The notes under the pieces are model-generated. The model saw only the letters and a program-made list of their open reading frames with translations, did no database searches and was not told where the DNA came from. DNA of 64,000 bases, taken from NCBI GenBank assembly GCA_948567375.1, contig OX419762.1, positions 10,050,001 to 10,114,000 of the forward strand, in the 5' to 3' direction. Source of the DNA: Lunularia cruciata (taxonomy: Eukaryota > Streptophyta > Marchantiopsida > Lunulariales > Lunulariaceae). The translations under genes and the position numbers were made by a program. Numbering within the stretch: the stretch's first letter is position 1; every line of letters starts with the position of its first letter. Of the stretch, positions 33,371 to 44,899 are shown one piece after another.

Positions 33371-36300
33371 TTACCACGCTATACTAAAGTTTTCACCTAG
33401 AAGAAGATTGAGATTGCTCATCTTGAAGCTAGAACCTTCTTTTACCACCTTGACTGATGAAGGTTTAGGCCGATTGTTAATTACTAACGTGGATGTTGAC
33501 GGAGGAGCTTTGAGTCCTAGTAAGACAATTGTTCGCAATCTCCACGGGGGATCGAGGAATTTGAGAGCAAATTCACCGTGAGTGACTTCTGATTCTACCT
33601 TGACTTTGGCACCTGATTTTGAAGCACTGAATTTGATGAAAGTGGAGTTTTCCGGCTCTAGTTTCATGTCAACTCGTACTCCATCGTCTAGAAAGAGCTC
33701 TCCAGACGCTTCACATCCATCAGAAGCACTGGAGAAGGTAACAAGGAGCGAGAATTCGGATCTGCGTGCTTCGGCGGTGGTCATAGCCGCGTCTTGCATG
33801 GGGATAATGGAGCCCTGTGCGACGTGAACATTCATGGTGTCCAGAGGAGCTGCCAATGTCTGGTTGGAGCCTGTGCCTTTAATTTCCGAATAATCAAACA
33901 GGTTGTACCAACTTCCCGTAGGAAAGTAGGCGTCAACTGAAGTGGCATTCTCATACAAGACGGGTGACACCAGAACCCACTTGCCTAAAAGAAACTGGGC
34001 GTTTATGTCCAACGTGTTGGAATCGGAGGGATACTCGTAGAAGAGAGGCCTAGCCATTGGAGCTCCGGTCACATGGGCTTCGTAAACAAGAGTGTAAACG
34101 TATGGGAGAAGACGGTAGCGCAGATCAAGCACAGATCGGGAGTTGCTGGCTACAGAGTCCCAGATGTAGAGCTCATGTTGAGCGGAACGGATGTCGTAGT
34201 GATTTCTAGCGAATGGATAGAAAGCACCGAGCTGGATCCAGCGCGCACAAAGCTGCTCAGTTGTGTTGCCGGAGAAGCCGCAAATATCAGCGCCTACCAT
34301 AGGTATACCGAACAAACCTGAGTTGAGGACACTGACGACGGAGAACATCAAGTCATTCCATGTCGCACCATTATCTCCAGTCCAGTGAGCTGCGTACTTT
34401 CCAGCTCCAGGGAATGTTGATCGACTAAGAACAAATGGACGCTTTTTGAAATGCAGGAGCGCATTATAGGTGGCGATTGCTTCAGAGAGTCCGTAGAGAT
34501 TATGTGCATCGTATTCCAGTTCTCCGCCGGCGTGCTTGGCAGTCACTGAGACTGTTTTACGTTGCAGAGGACCCACTATATTCGAGGTGTTGAGAATGTA
34601 AGGGGGAGTCTCCAGCAGAGAACCTGTTGTCAGTAAGCATTTCAAGTGGCAGGTGGTGATTTCTTCGACGGTATCACGGGGGGTAGGCGGGCCAATTGTG
34701 CAATGGACACCGGTGCAGAAGTTAGAGGGCTCGTTCATGTCAATCCAAAGCCCATCAAAGGCAACTGTTTTGTGGAATTCCAAGATTTCCGTTGTCCAAT
34801 AATCTCCAATTTTCGGATGAAGAAAGTCCGGGTAATGGACAGGTCCTGGCCAAACCTGGCCAAGATAATTGGTACCGTTTGACTCCTTGAGGAAAATGTC
34901 TTGCTCCAGTCCGCGAGAGTATGGGATGTAATTTTCGTCCAAAGGAATACCTGCAGTTGATGACGATTCGTTGGGGTCACTACCAAGTTCCAATTTAAGT
35001 GCCCGAAAGAGGACTGATGCTGACAGTCAAAGAAGAAACTCAATCGTCCTTAGACGACAATTTCGGGACTCACCAGGATCAATAATGATGACGTAGTGCT
35101 GTCCATCTGCGTGCAATTTCTGCACAAATGGCACCAACTTCTCTGGAGGATAATTATCAGGGTCAAGCGTGAAGTCCTTGAAGTCGTCCATGTGGTCAAT
35201 GTCTGACCATATGGCTTCAAGAGGAATTTTAGCTGCACTGTATTTACTCACAACACCTTGCAACTCCTCCACATTCTTGTATCCCCATCTGCATTGATGA
35301 AGTCCTGGTTCAAAAGCACCGCCGCCATGAGCTCCAAATTAAATACCAGCATTGGATATGAATTTAACCAACGCAAGACTCTACATGCGTAAAATTAGAT
35401 CATTTGGCTTCTCAAAGACACTTTCAGAAAACAAGGCAAGGACGTATAAGTGATTACGTGTAAAACATTGCTGAATTTAGAGAAGACATAAGCAAACAGT
35501 GAACTCGTCGACAAACCTCCCAAGAGCGTTGAGATTGGTGACAGACGGAGTACCTACGACAAAGTACAGAGTAAGTACTTGCAGCAAGGCCGCAGTTCAT
35601 TCCGTTGGCCACAGGAGTACAAACGGATGTGGTCACGTACCTAGAGTCCAGTAGGGCATGGCAGCAGGTCTCCCAACAAGTTGAGTATATTGATCAAGAA
35701 CATCCGCAGGGGAAGGGCCGGCAAAGAAATAGAAATCGAAAATACCACCGAGTATGTTGTATGTCAGGGACTGTTCGCCGTATTCGACGTCCATGCCGTT
35801 GCTGTTCACTAGCAAGACCGAATGTGTCGCTCCTCCTTTTCTAATATCCATGTAGTAAGGATAGGCTCCGTAAAGGGCGACGTTGATGTTGTTGGCTCCG
35901 ATATCCGTGTTCCACAAAGTGTAAGTTCGGCCAGGGGAAAGGCGAAGTCCATCAGGCCGTGTGCTCTCTCCGAATCCATAAATGGCGGAATCGCTAGGAA
36001 GCGAGGTGGATATTTCCAGGTATTGATTCTTGAAGACGAGCGGCCTGAACATACTCCCTCCGCTTGGAGTTGAGTTGAACAGAACCTCGCCGGAGTCTGG
36101 TCGTGAAATGGCAAATCCGAAAGGATTGGAAGTGTAAGAAAACTTCAGCTTCGAGCGACCCGACATCATAGGCAGAGAACCAGTTTCTGGTGGCCTTGAA
36201 AGCAAAGTTTGTGGAATTTCCCAACGACTGTTGTTAGCATCCGTGATTCGAACGCGGATTCTGTCTTCTTTCTCAATCCTGCGTTTCAACGATTTTCATG

Positions 36301-36700
36301 AGGAGGATACTTGGTGCATGTACAACTGACCTCAATTTAGCATGGCATTAATGATCTAGTATAAACCAAGTGTCACCGCAAAATCCCTAAATTCAGCATA
36401 ATTTGGTACTTGTTTATAGGGAGAGGCAGGCAGCTCCAAGGCGTGAAGCTGAACGAAAACCCGAGAGTTACCTTTCTTGAGGATTGCGTGCCTTTCGAAG
36501 AATTACCTGGCAGAGAATAACAGGAAAGGTATGTCGACGCCATAATCGTAGCCAACTTTAATCGGTTCAAGGAAAGCCTGAACTTCAGATTCCGCCGATT
36601 TAACAACTGCAGCCACATAATAACCTCCGCTCGCCGATGCCACGTATGAAGAGCTGATGGTGGAAAGTAAAATCAAGATGAACAGGAATGTGTTTGCCAT
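33371..36700 (-). CDS. Secreted GH31 alpha-glucosidase (possibly alpha-xylosidase), four exons
   Basis: An intact host gene for a glycoside hydrolase family 31 enzyme, which releases alpha-linked glucose (or xylose) from the non-reducing end. My model has exons 36700-36507, 36278-35641, 35304-35074 and 34950-33371. All introns are GT-AG (228, 336 and 123 bases; phases 2, 1, 1). The sum is 2643 bases, 880 residues plus stop, close to plant family members. Residues 1-23 form a signal peptide (hydrophobic core, then ASA), so it should act in the cell wall or vacuole. The N-terminal beta-domain spans about 24-260. GRPAAMPYW (about 268-276) and LHQCRWGY (279-286) open the barrel. The nucleophile is D425 in WIDMNE and the acid/base is D547 in HWTGDN. 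D312-D317 reads DIDHMD, mixing the DIDYMD of alpha-glucosidases and DDDHMD of XYL1. GADICGFS and [14 protein letters not shown] favour acid alpha-glucosidase. No lesion seen. Confidence 0.93.
34951..35073 (-). other. Intron 3 of the GH31 gene
   Basis: Donor CCTG/GTGAGT, acceptor CTGCAG/GTATTCC, 123 bases, phase 1. The join gives [10 protein letters not shown], in register with the DPGIG-type segment of family members. The 540-residue frame that starts upstream at 34993 is therefore partly intronic at its N-terminus. Intron 2 (35305-35640) has donor CTAG/GTACGT and acceptor CCAG/GACTTC. Confidence 0.85.
36279..36506 (-). other. Intron 1 of the GH31 gene
   Basis: Donor GCCAG/GTAATT, acceptor CGCAG/GATT. 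Phase 2: the split codon becomes arginine 65. The join gives [19 protein letters not shown], matching the N-terminal domain of plant GH31 enzymes. The upstream frame meets a stop directly after the donor. Confidence 0.85.
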
Positions 36701-38849
36701 TGCAACATAAACACGGACAGAATCAACGTCTCATTTCTGAATGCGACGAGGTTGGCTCCTCGATGCAACAATTCCTCTTCACCAGGATGAAATCAGTATC
36801 GGACTGGGTCACTTCCCGAAAACAACTCACAAACGTATCAATTAGCGGCTTTATGTAATTGTACATGTCTCAAAAGGCAAATTTCTGCCGCAGAGGGTCA
36901 TCCATCGAGGATTGCCTCTGCTATGTAATAGCTCTGCCCTTGCATGAGAGTGCAGGTTCACCGCTTTCTACAACCTCAAAATTACTGGTCTTTTTGGAGT
37001 AGTTTTATTTTTTCACAGCAGACATATGCTAATTTGCTCACCACGTGGATGAAAGAAAATCGATTTAAAGTAAACAGACAGACATCGGACATGAAGAACA
37101 CTTGTCCACTCTGCGGCCCTACATGCTTTAATAAAGAAGGACATGCAAACTGCAGTCGCTTATACCTTGTGACTTAGGTACGACTTCTGGTCTGCCTCTT
37201 GACCGTGCTTGAAGTCACATGTTTAGATCAAGATAATGGCAGCAGCACGCATGGGTAAGTAAGTTTACATTCAGTCGGACCATAAGTCCAGTGTTAAAGC
37301 AAATTTCCCACATAGAGAATGACATTCAGTTGAGGATAAGTGCGATACTTTCAATGTATCAATGATCTATGATGTATAAGCGATATTATTTGGAGAATTC
37401 TCTTAATCCACCAAGACTTTGAATACAATCTCATCAGTGCGAAAGATTCGGCATCGATTATACCTGTATCTATAATCTCATTAGTGCAAGGTTCCAGTTA
37501 ACCAGAATGGCGAGTGTATTGTAGAACCGTTCGTTCAGTGCGTTACCTTCGGGTTGAAGTTGCTGTTGAACTCTTGAATTGAAAGGAAATGACGTCGGAT
37601 AGTGATGTACAGGTCCTTTGGCTAGTTTACGTGGAGTATTGCATGCTTCAGTTCCTTAATTCTTTTCCTACTGACGAATAAAAGTTGTACAGCATCTTAG
37701 TTGTACATACGTTTCTCCGCATAGATGTCTAGAATGTCTAACCTCAGGATGGTTCAGTCCCAATCAGTAAGGAGTTTGTAACTTACCGGGCAAGAGCCTC
37801 AAGTTATCTCGTTCGTGCTAGTTATTCATAGCGATAGGAGAATCAAGGGACCTGAATTTCAGAGAATATTGGACAACAATATAAACATAATAAAGCTTTC
37901 AAGATATGGACGGACCTAGGAATGAAGAGTTAGAGAAGTCAATACTGTCTCCTTTTAACAATCACGAAAACTTAATTTCTTACTATAAGGCTGTATAACC
38001 CAGGAGAAATAGTATCAAATGAATATCTATGTTACGAATAATCTCCTTGCCAGATCTGCTATTTGCGCTGTCAGGTTCACAGAGACGCTGGGGCAGATAC
38101 TGGTGGAGTGCGCTTTTCTATTGGTTCGTTTGCATTGTCTAATAGCAGGTATAGCGTCAGGATAAGATCCCTGACGCTTCCTGTAGATATTATGCAATGT
38201 ACGAGCTCTAGACCAGAATACTGATTGGATCGGTATGCATGACACTGCAATAGTCCCGACGTCTAAGCCGATCGAACTGTTCTGTCCTTGATTGTCTCGG
38301 AACCACGAGTTTCATCTTCCAAAAGCTGCATGATACCATGCTGTGCAATCTGCGAACATTTGATGCCTACGAGGTAACCATTCAAACGTTTGAGCAGTCA
38401 CCTCGGAGGCGTCACGAGATGGTCGCCCATCATACGACTCTCCGATTCAACTCAATGTTGCTTCTGTCGTAAGGTCTCGGCTTATTGGAAGTGCCGAGAG
38501 AAATGTAAGTGATGGTTAAAAACTTAGTTTTATGTAGAGAAGCTCTTCGGAAAGCTGACAGGCTCCCTGACTTTTGGATTGGAGAGATTTTTAGTTATTA
38601 TCACCCTTATTATGGTATAAAAGTCGCTCGAAACTCTCATTGAAACCAGCCGTATCTCAATCGATCATTTGAAATTTTTTATGGATTGTACAACATTTGA
38701 GAGCATTGGACTTCGTGACAGGGATGGATTGGAATAAGAGAGGACAGATCTTGGTCGGCCGTTTATATTCTGTGTTCCATAAGATAGTTCTGCAAGAACA
38801 CACTATGGGATGGACGCGGGAAAGGTGGAATGATCATAGAAATTTTGGA
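36701..38849. other. 5' flank of the GH31 gene
   Basis: About 2.1 kb that is not recognisably transposon-derived and has a higher C and G content than its surroundings. It must hold the GH31 promoter (- strand, from 36701 rightward). No convincing TATA box lies within the first 100 bases; ACATAAAGCC on the - strand near 36850 is a weak candidate. No gene is seen. A possible remote 5S-rRNA-like patch near 38390-38480 is given as a finding only. Confidence 0.5.
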
Positions 38850-40205
38850 ATTTACTAGAATACACTATCGTTATGGACAATTTTCTTTATTTTTCAATTT
38901 TGGTTTTATTAGTACCTAGATTGCTAGATTGATTTAAGGTCATGGAGAATTCAGTAGAAAAATAAGTAGAAAAATATGAAAATATTTAGTCTTTTAGGGT
39001 TAGGCTTAGAATGAAATGGATTGGTACTTTCCACTTCTAATCTTTTTAAGTTCGTATGTTTAAAACTATGGCAATAGGAGAATGATGAAAGTTTTTAGTT
39101 TCGAAGGTTTTCAGAGTTAGTATTTACTCAGCGAAGAGACAGTAGGTGAATGCCTTGTGGTTTTACAAATATGAAAAGATATGAGAAGGAGCATCTTATT
39201 TTATTACTAATACTCTTGTGTTAGTTATGGCTTTACTTCCCCGTGTGGAGTTACCGAAAATGGCTCAGGTTACACCATGCTTGGTGTGTGGTATACTCCT
39301 TACCTTGCAAGGCGCAAAGACTCATGTGTAAAAAGTATATATTGATTATGATTGGATAAGTTGGGATGCTCATGTGAGACAAGCAATCATTGTGACACAT
39401 GGAATTACATATGCTACCTTCATCCTTCATTGACCATACTAATCAAGTTGTGAGAGTGGTTAGCATCTCACGTATGTTATATTTTGAGGCTATTTGAGAT
39501 CAGTTTTCTATTTGTATGCTTATTCTATAAGTTTTTTTTGCACTCCATGATGAAGCTAGACAGACTTTTTGCTTATCACTCGATCAATTTTCACATGATC
39601 CCTTGGATGTAGTATGGTATTCTCACAATGGTTTCTTCATTATACTAGAGAAAAAAGTATGAGGAATTAAGAACTAGTAGCTAGATTTTGACTGGGGCAT
39701 TGGGCTACCTCTAGGAAGAGTCTGTGTGTGTTGCATGTTTCAAGCAATAATTTCAATCACAAGACACTACAAATTTCATACAATCATAGTGTATGATATT
39801 GGGTCAAGTTGGAGAGTATAGAAGAGCAACTTCAGCCTTAGATCCTTTATCCATGGCTAGTCTTGTTAACAAGGCAATCTTTTTATTTATTTTTATTACA
39901 TCCTTTGGCAAGAAAGGTACTATCATTAGAGGTTTTGGAGATGATCCATTTAGTGGTTTTACCAAGTTATTCTAAGTAGAGATAAAAGTAGCAAGAGGAA
40001 AGACTCTTATGTCAATTAATCAAGTGTTAGGTACTAATGAACTTCTTATTATGGAAAATGACATATGTGTATTAGACCAACTACTATTGGGGAGATCTTT
40101 TTGCATCTTGTTAGTTGTACCATTGTGCATTAGCATTGTTCTTTAGCACCTTAGTGGAGTTATTTGGAGTTATTACATTGGAGGTTATAAGTCTATATCT
40201 TTAGT
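38850..40205 (+). mobile_element. R2-like LINE copy E, 5' half
   Basis: A + strand copy covering the 5' untranslated region and the N-terminal half. It aligns with copy D from about 38850 (D: about 44090). The zinc finger region reads PCLVCG, then LQGAKTHV with a stop and changes, near 39277-39340, and DYDWISWDAHVRQA follows. Further matches include DDPFSGFTKLF (39940-39975). The homology ends at about 40205, at the start of the reverse transcriptase. It has many stops. It is useful because it confirms the length of the family's 5' end. Confidence 0.75.
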
Positions 40206-40460
40206 GTTGGTGGGTTAAACCAATCTCGTAGGTAAAGGTACGTGATGCTATGAGGTGAGGGAACTATGGGACAATCCCATTGTGCATTGTGGGTAGGAGT
40301 TCCGAGAATTGTCTATGGGCAAAAGATCTTGTAGTAAGTTGGCAAAAAATCCTGTAGTGATCTGTAGGCAGAGTTCTTGTAATAGCCTGCGGGTAGAGAT
40401 CCTTCAGCATTATATCTAGTCTAGGGAACAAGGTTAACCCTTAGACACTTAACCAAAAAA
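40206..40460. other. Spacer between LINE copies E and D
   Basis: 255 bases unrelated to the LINE. It contains a short degenerate repeat around (A/G)ATC(C/T)TGTAGT(A/G)A (40325-40390). No gene. Confidence 0.5.
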
Positions 40461-43400
40461 GGCGACCATGTAGGAAAAATGAAGGATGGGAAGACCCCAT
40501 CAAGCCGTACAAGGGAGAGAAAAAAAAGGTAACATGGGGCTAAGCCCCAATAGAGTCTGTATGAGAAATCTGCCCTACCGCACCTAAGATATCCGAGCTA
40601 TGCAAGTCGTACGGTCTACACACAACTGGAGCATCCAAAGAAACATCACCTAATGTGATTTCTCTCCTATGGATTGCACCAGCCACTGCCCTCTATAGAG
40701 CAATGGACACACGCTGTCTAAAGTAAGCTACAAAGTATGAGAATGAGAGAGGTACTCCCTGACGCCTAACATGATAAGCTCTTGTGCACTCCTTGACAAA
40801 TGTGTCAAATGCCGTGTCCATCGCTCCATATAACTCCAAGGCTAGAGGAACAAAGAGGTGACCTCGCTGCATGCTCCTATACTTGGAGACCTTGCGACCT
40901 GCTGCTGCACTCGCCGCCCATCCAGGGGGATGGGTAATCACTCCCTCCAAAACTGTATCCCGCGTAGGGTCCGTGACCACGACATTCGCTATTGTCACCT
41001 GATCATCTCGGACCAAGTATAAGTCTGCCCTGACACGTGCTGTCTGCAACGCATACGAACGCTCCCTCCAAGCTAAGTATCCACTCTCTCGTGCCATAGC
41101 AAACACTATGTCTCTAATGGCATCATGTGTAGCTATCCTCTGTCCTCCAAAAGGACACCGTGTCATGTGGACCGCCGCTGCATCTAGTCTGGAACCACAC
41201 TCACAAGTGAGTAGTGAAGATGTAGATGGGTGGACCAAACCTAGGCAAAACCTCATCGCTGTAGAGAAAGTAGCCGGTGCGAGTCAGAAAGCCCTAATGC
41301 ATGGTTGAGCTAGGATCCACGAGCCTACACCCTTGCCGGAGCAAGAGCGTAGACATGCTCTAGTAGCCTGAGGAATGGACGAGTCAACTAAGAGAGAATG
41401 TAGCGTATGCTCACACTGTCGCTCCATCAAGGAAGACTATAGACCTCTAGTCCAATCTGACAATAGTGAAGCAAACGATGGAAAACCCTCTTGTGCTCGT
41501 GGGGATAGACTTTCTCTTGTCTGCCGCAATAACACCTGGAGAGAAAAAGGTCCTCCCTCCACCTCTGTCACATAAGTCTCCAAAACCGGCCTATCAGCAA
41601 CCACAAAATGAGAGGCAAGTAGGGGTGTCGAGAGAGCCCAACTACCCAAAAACGCTATAGGTGCTATCTCCTCCATAGAAAGCAAGCCAACCCCACCACA
41701 TGAGATCAATAGAGTCATCTGTCTACGTGCTAAATCCCTTGTCACACACTCAAAAGTCCCTGGTCCAATAATATCACCAAAGACATCCATAATCCTCCTA
41801 TCAAATGCTCTCAGACGTGATAGGAAGGACGGTGAGGGGGGAATTGTACAGATGAGGTAGGATGGTCGACGAGCAATACTGGAAGAGAGTATACCAAATG
41901 CCACCTGCGGATCTCCTAGTAATGGAAGGTCATCCACATGGAGAACATCCTCTGCAAGAGCAACATCTAAGAAGCGTGTGACAAAATCTTCCGATCCTAC
42001 TGGCACTCCAAGAACACGAAATCCATTTGTGGATGTGATACACCCCTCTGGAAGCTCAAGGTGGGGAGGGATACCTAAAGGGGACCATCCCCTACACTTT
42101 GACACCTTGACTCTCAAGCCTACTAGATGTAGCTCGGTAGTCAAGTAGTCAAAGGCTTGCCTAATCTGATCTACAGGGCCTACGATGTGTGTATCATCTG
42201 CCAAGGAGGGAAATACACAATCTGGCATGGCCAAAGTAGTAGATAGGAGAGCTCTAAAGTGAGCCATGGCAAATAAGGGCCCCCCCAAAGGATCTCCCTG
42301 TCGTGTACCAACAGCTGACTCCAAGACGGTGACTCCCTCCTGTGAACCACCATGCTGGTAGTAAAGGGAAGCAGGAGAGCCATAAAAAGACTGCAAAAAA
42401 GGAATGAGACTCGCCAAGGATCCACCAGCCTCCCTAAGCTCTCTAAAGATGGATGCACGTGAGACGCTATTAAAAGCGTTCTCAACATCCACCTGTAGGA
42501 AGACCCACTCCGGATGGATATCTAGGAGTGCTCTAATGCCTAGAGATATAGCCTCACATCCTCCAGGTGTAGCTACTCCAAACTGATGTGGACTAAGGTG
42601 CTATTGAAAGTAAGAACGATGCTGAATACAATGATACGGCTGACCAAACGCAAAAAGATCTCTCCAATAGCAATCGGTCTAATGCCTCCCGTGTCCTTCT
42701 CAATCGCGAGAAGTCGACTAGCACCTAAGACCCGACTAACAAACATAGGAATGTCTCCTCTCGCTACTGCTGCAGCCACCTGAAACAACTCGGTAAAACC
42801 ACTAGAAGGATCATCTGCCTGGAAGCAATCTCTAAGATGCTCATAAACCATCCCTGACAAGCCTCCTGAGGAAAGGCAAGGGGCAGTGCACAATGCTTGT
42901 GCAAATAGTGACCTATCAAGACATAAAGGCTGCTCAGGCTGATAATCTAAGACCTCTAGTGGTAGTTTCTCTACTGCTATAGGATGCAATGAGCATAGGG
43001 AAGAGATGGTCTCATCAGTAGGACTCGCTATAGACAAAAGGTGTAGCGCTCATGCTGCTCTAATAAACTCTCTCGCTTGACCCAATGTCCTACATTGTCG
43101 TATTCAAGTGGAATCTGTGGTATCTTGTGGCGATGCTTGTCTCCTAAATCGTGTAGCCCTAACAGACTCCTCCTGAAGCGCTGCCCAATTCCCCGCTCGG
43201 AATCGACAAAATCTAGCCGCCACCTCTCTATGCCCCGCACGTCCCCCTCTAGCATAACAAAGACACGATCGAGGGAGTAGGAGGAATAGGAACCACGCTA
43301 ACTCGTCCAAGGGATCACGTGCCAAACGATCCAGTGGTAGGCAAAAAGCCTGTCTAGCCTCATCATGGAGTGGCGGGGCAGCCTATGGAATAGACGTGGA

Positions 43401-44090
43401 CATGGAAAACTAGTCTCAAATAACCTCAAAATGCAACCCGCCTGAGAAGCTAACCACTCCCACGACTCAATCGGTATCCCTAGAGCGATCAATGAAGGTA
43501 TAGAAGAAGCGTGCGTAATCCCGAGTGTCACTGCAGTTGATGTGGTCGCTTGTCTCACGTGAGCATCCCAAGTGGTCCAATCATAATCCTTGTGCATCCT
43601 TCCCACATGGGTCTTTACCCCTTGCGAGGTAAAGCGTCGATGACACACCGGGCATGGTGTATCCCGACCCGCTCTAGGCGACCCCACATGGGAAGGTGTA
43701 GCCATGGCTAGCACAAGAATAATGATAGTAACACATGATACTCCTCTCCATATCTCCCCATATCTGCAAAACCACAACCCCTCACATCCCAACTCACATA
43801 AGAAACAATCTCTCCAAACCCTAAAATCTATAAACTCTCATAACTTTCAATTTCCATCTCCAAAATTTTCAAATTAAATTCACATGGAACTTAATCATGA
43901 AAACCAAGAGATTAGAAATGAAAATTTCCAACCCATCACTCTCAATGTATAATGATCATTCTCAACCCTAAAAAAGCTAAAAATCTTTGTAACTTTCTAC
44001 TCCATTCTCCATAGTCTTCAATCTAAGTACCAATGGAACCAAAATTGAAAAACGAAGAGAATTGACTATTCACTCAATTGCTACATGCTA
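40461..44090 (-). mobile_element. R2-like LINE copy D, nearly full length
   Basis: About 3.6 kb on the - strand, the best copy of a non-LTR retrotransposon with R2-type layout. It has an N-terminal C2H2 zinc finger, a single reverse transcriptase, then a CCHC motif and a restriction-like endonuclease. The 3' end (40461) has the terminus CATGGTCGCC shared with copies A and B, and no poly(A). The 5' limit is where similarity to copy E ends, about 44090. No apurinic endonuclease domain precedes the reverse transcriptase, as would be expected for an L1 or RTE element. No target duplication could be set. Confidence 0.85.
40693..43705 (-). pseudogene. Single ORF of R2-like LINE copy D: zinc finger, reverse transcriptase, endonuclease
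   Basis: The likely start is 43705 (MATPSHVG). The C2H2 zinc finger is CPVCHRRF...H...H at about residues 16-36. After a frameshift near 43300 comes a linker, then the reverse transcriptase. RIIVF is at about 42620, where a frameshift and a TAG occur. Motif A is QVDVENAFN (42495), motif B region TRQGDPLGGPLF (about 42300), motif C SLADDTHIVGP (about 42190). A stop lies at 41437. The CCHC is TCECGS...HMTRC (about 41185), followed by GQRIATHDAIRD. The endonuclease is RAD-x12-N (about 41020), with the second acidic residue changed to N; copy B has D. Then GRKVSKY. Reverse transcription would be primed at the cut target site. Confidence 0.85.
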
Positions 44091-44899
44091 GAGACCACTC
44101 AGGAATTATCAAAATTGTTTCACGTCTCTCCCTCTCCTCTCTCGTCTCCACACTCTCCCGCAGCTCCCCCCGCATTGGCTTGTATTGGCTTGTATTAGCT
44201 TTGGCTAGGAATTGACTTGTAGATTTGTCCCCTTGTGATGGTTTGGCTTCCTTGGTTGTCACCCTTTGAGTAAGTAATGAGATGCTACAAGCAATACTTG
44301 TGAACAATTTATGATCTAGACAAGAACGCAACAAGCACAACATGTAGCATCACTTATACATAACACACATTCAGGAATTGAAAATGGGACTCAACATTTA
44401 GAACATCAAGTGATAGAATGGGTTTCTTTTATAACATTTTCTGCTCAACTAAGCCATCATTGAGTTAGAATGTGCTCTCTTACAATCACAACAAGTATTC
44501 CTTTCAGTCCATGGACCCAAAAATTATGTTAGTCACTTGACAACTCACTAACATTTGACTCAATCCCAATATGGTTCCTCTTTGAAGACAAACATATGAA
44601 CCATAGTTTCCCACTCTAGGATTACCAAAAATGATGGTTATAACACCAAGTGGACAAACCCCCACTAAGTAGTGTGAGCTCTCTTATATAATAGGAATCC
44701 TAACCCTAAAAATAAATTTTTTCTCTCATAATACTCCTTCTACTATGGTTTCCATCTCCTCCTTGCATTACTACCATTATTGCCAATTGGCTCCTATACC
44801 TTCATCTTTAATAGATTACAACTCTATCATCATCAAGGCACCATCTTAGTTTTAATTGCCTACCAAATTACTTCCTTAATGCAATGTCCTATAGATGGC
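44091..44899. other. Spacer upstream of LINE copy D
   Basis: It holds a CT-rich run near 44125-44170 and AT-rich DNA. No gene or known element is recognised. Confidence 0.45.

Noticed and set aside
34951-34993. Start codon at 34993 as the start of a 540-residue protein
   Set aside because: The first 14 residues are intron 3; joining exon 3 at 34950 restores the conserved DPG segment and gives a full-length enzyme with a signal peptide.
35605-36114. Overlapping open frames inside the GH31 gene, both strands
   Set aside because: They overlap exon 2 and intron 2 of an intact gene in other frames and show no independent protein features.
36944-37177. 77-residue ORF with CPLC...C upstream of the GH31 gene
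   Set aside because: Single short frame, no complete metal-binding pattern and no neighbouring exon; likely chance.
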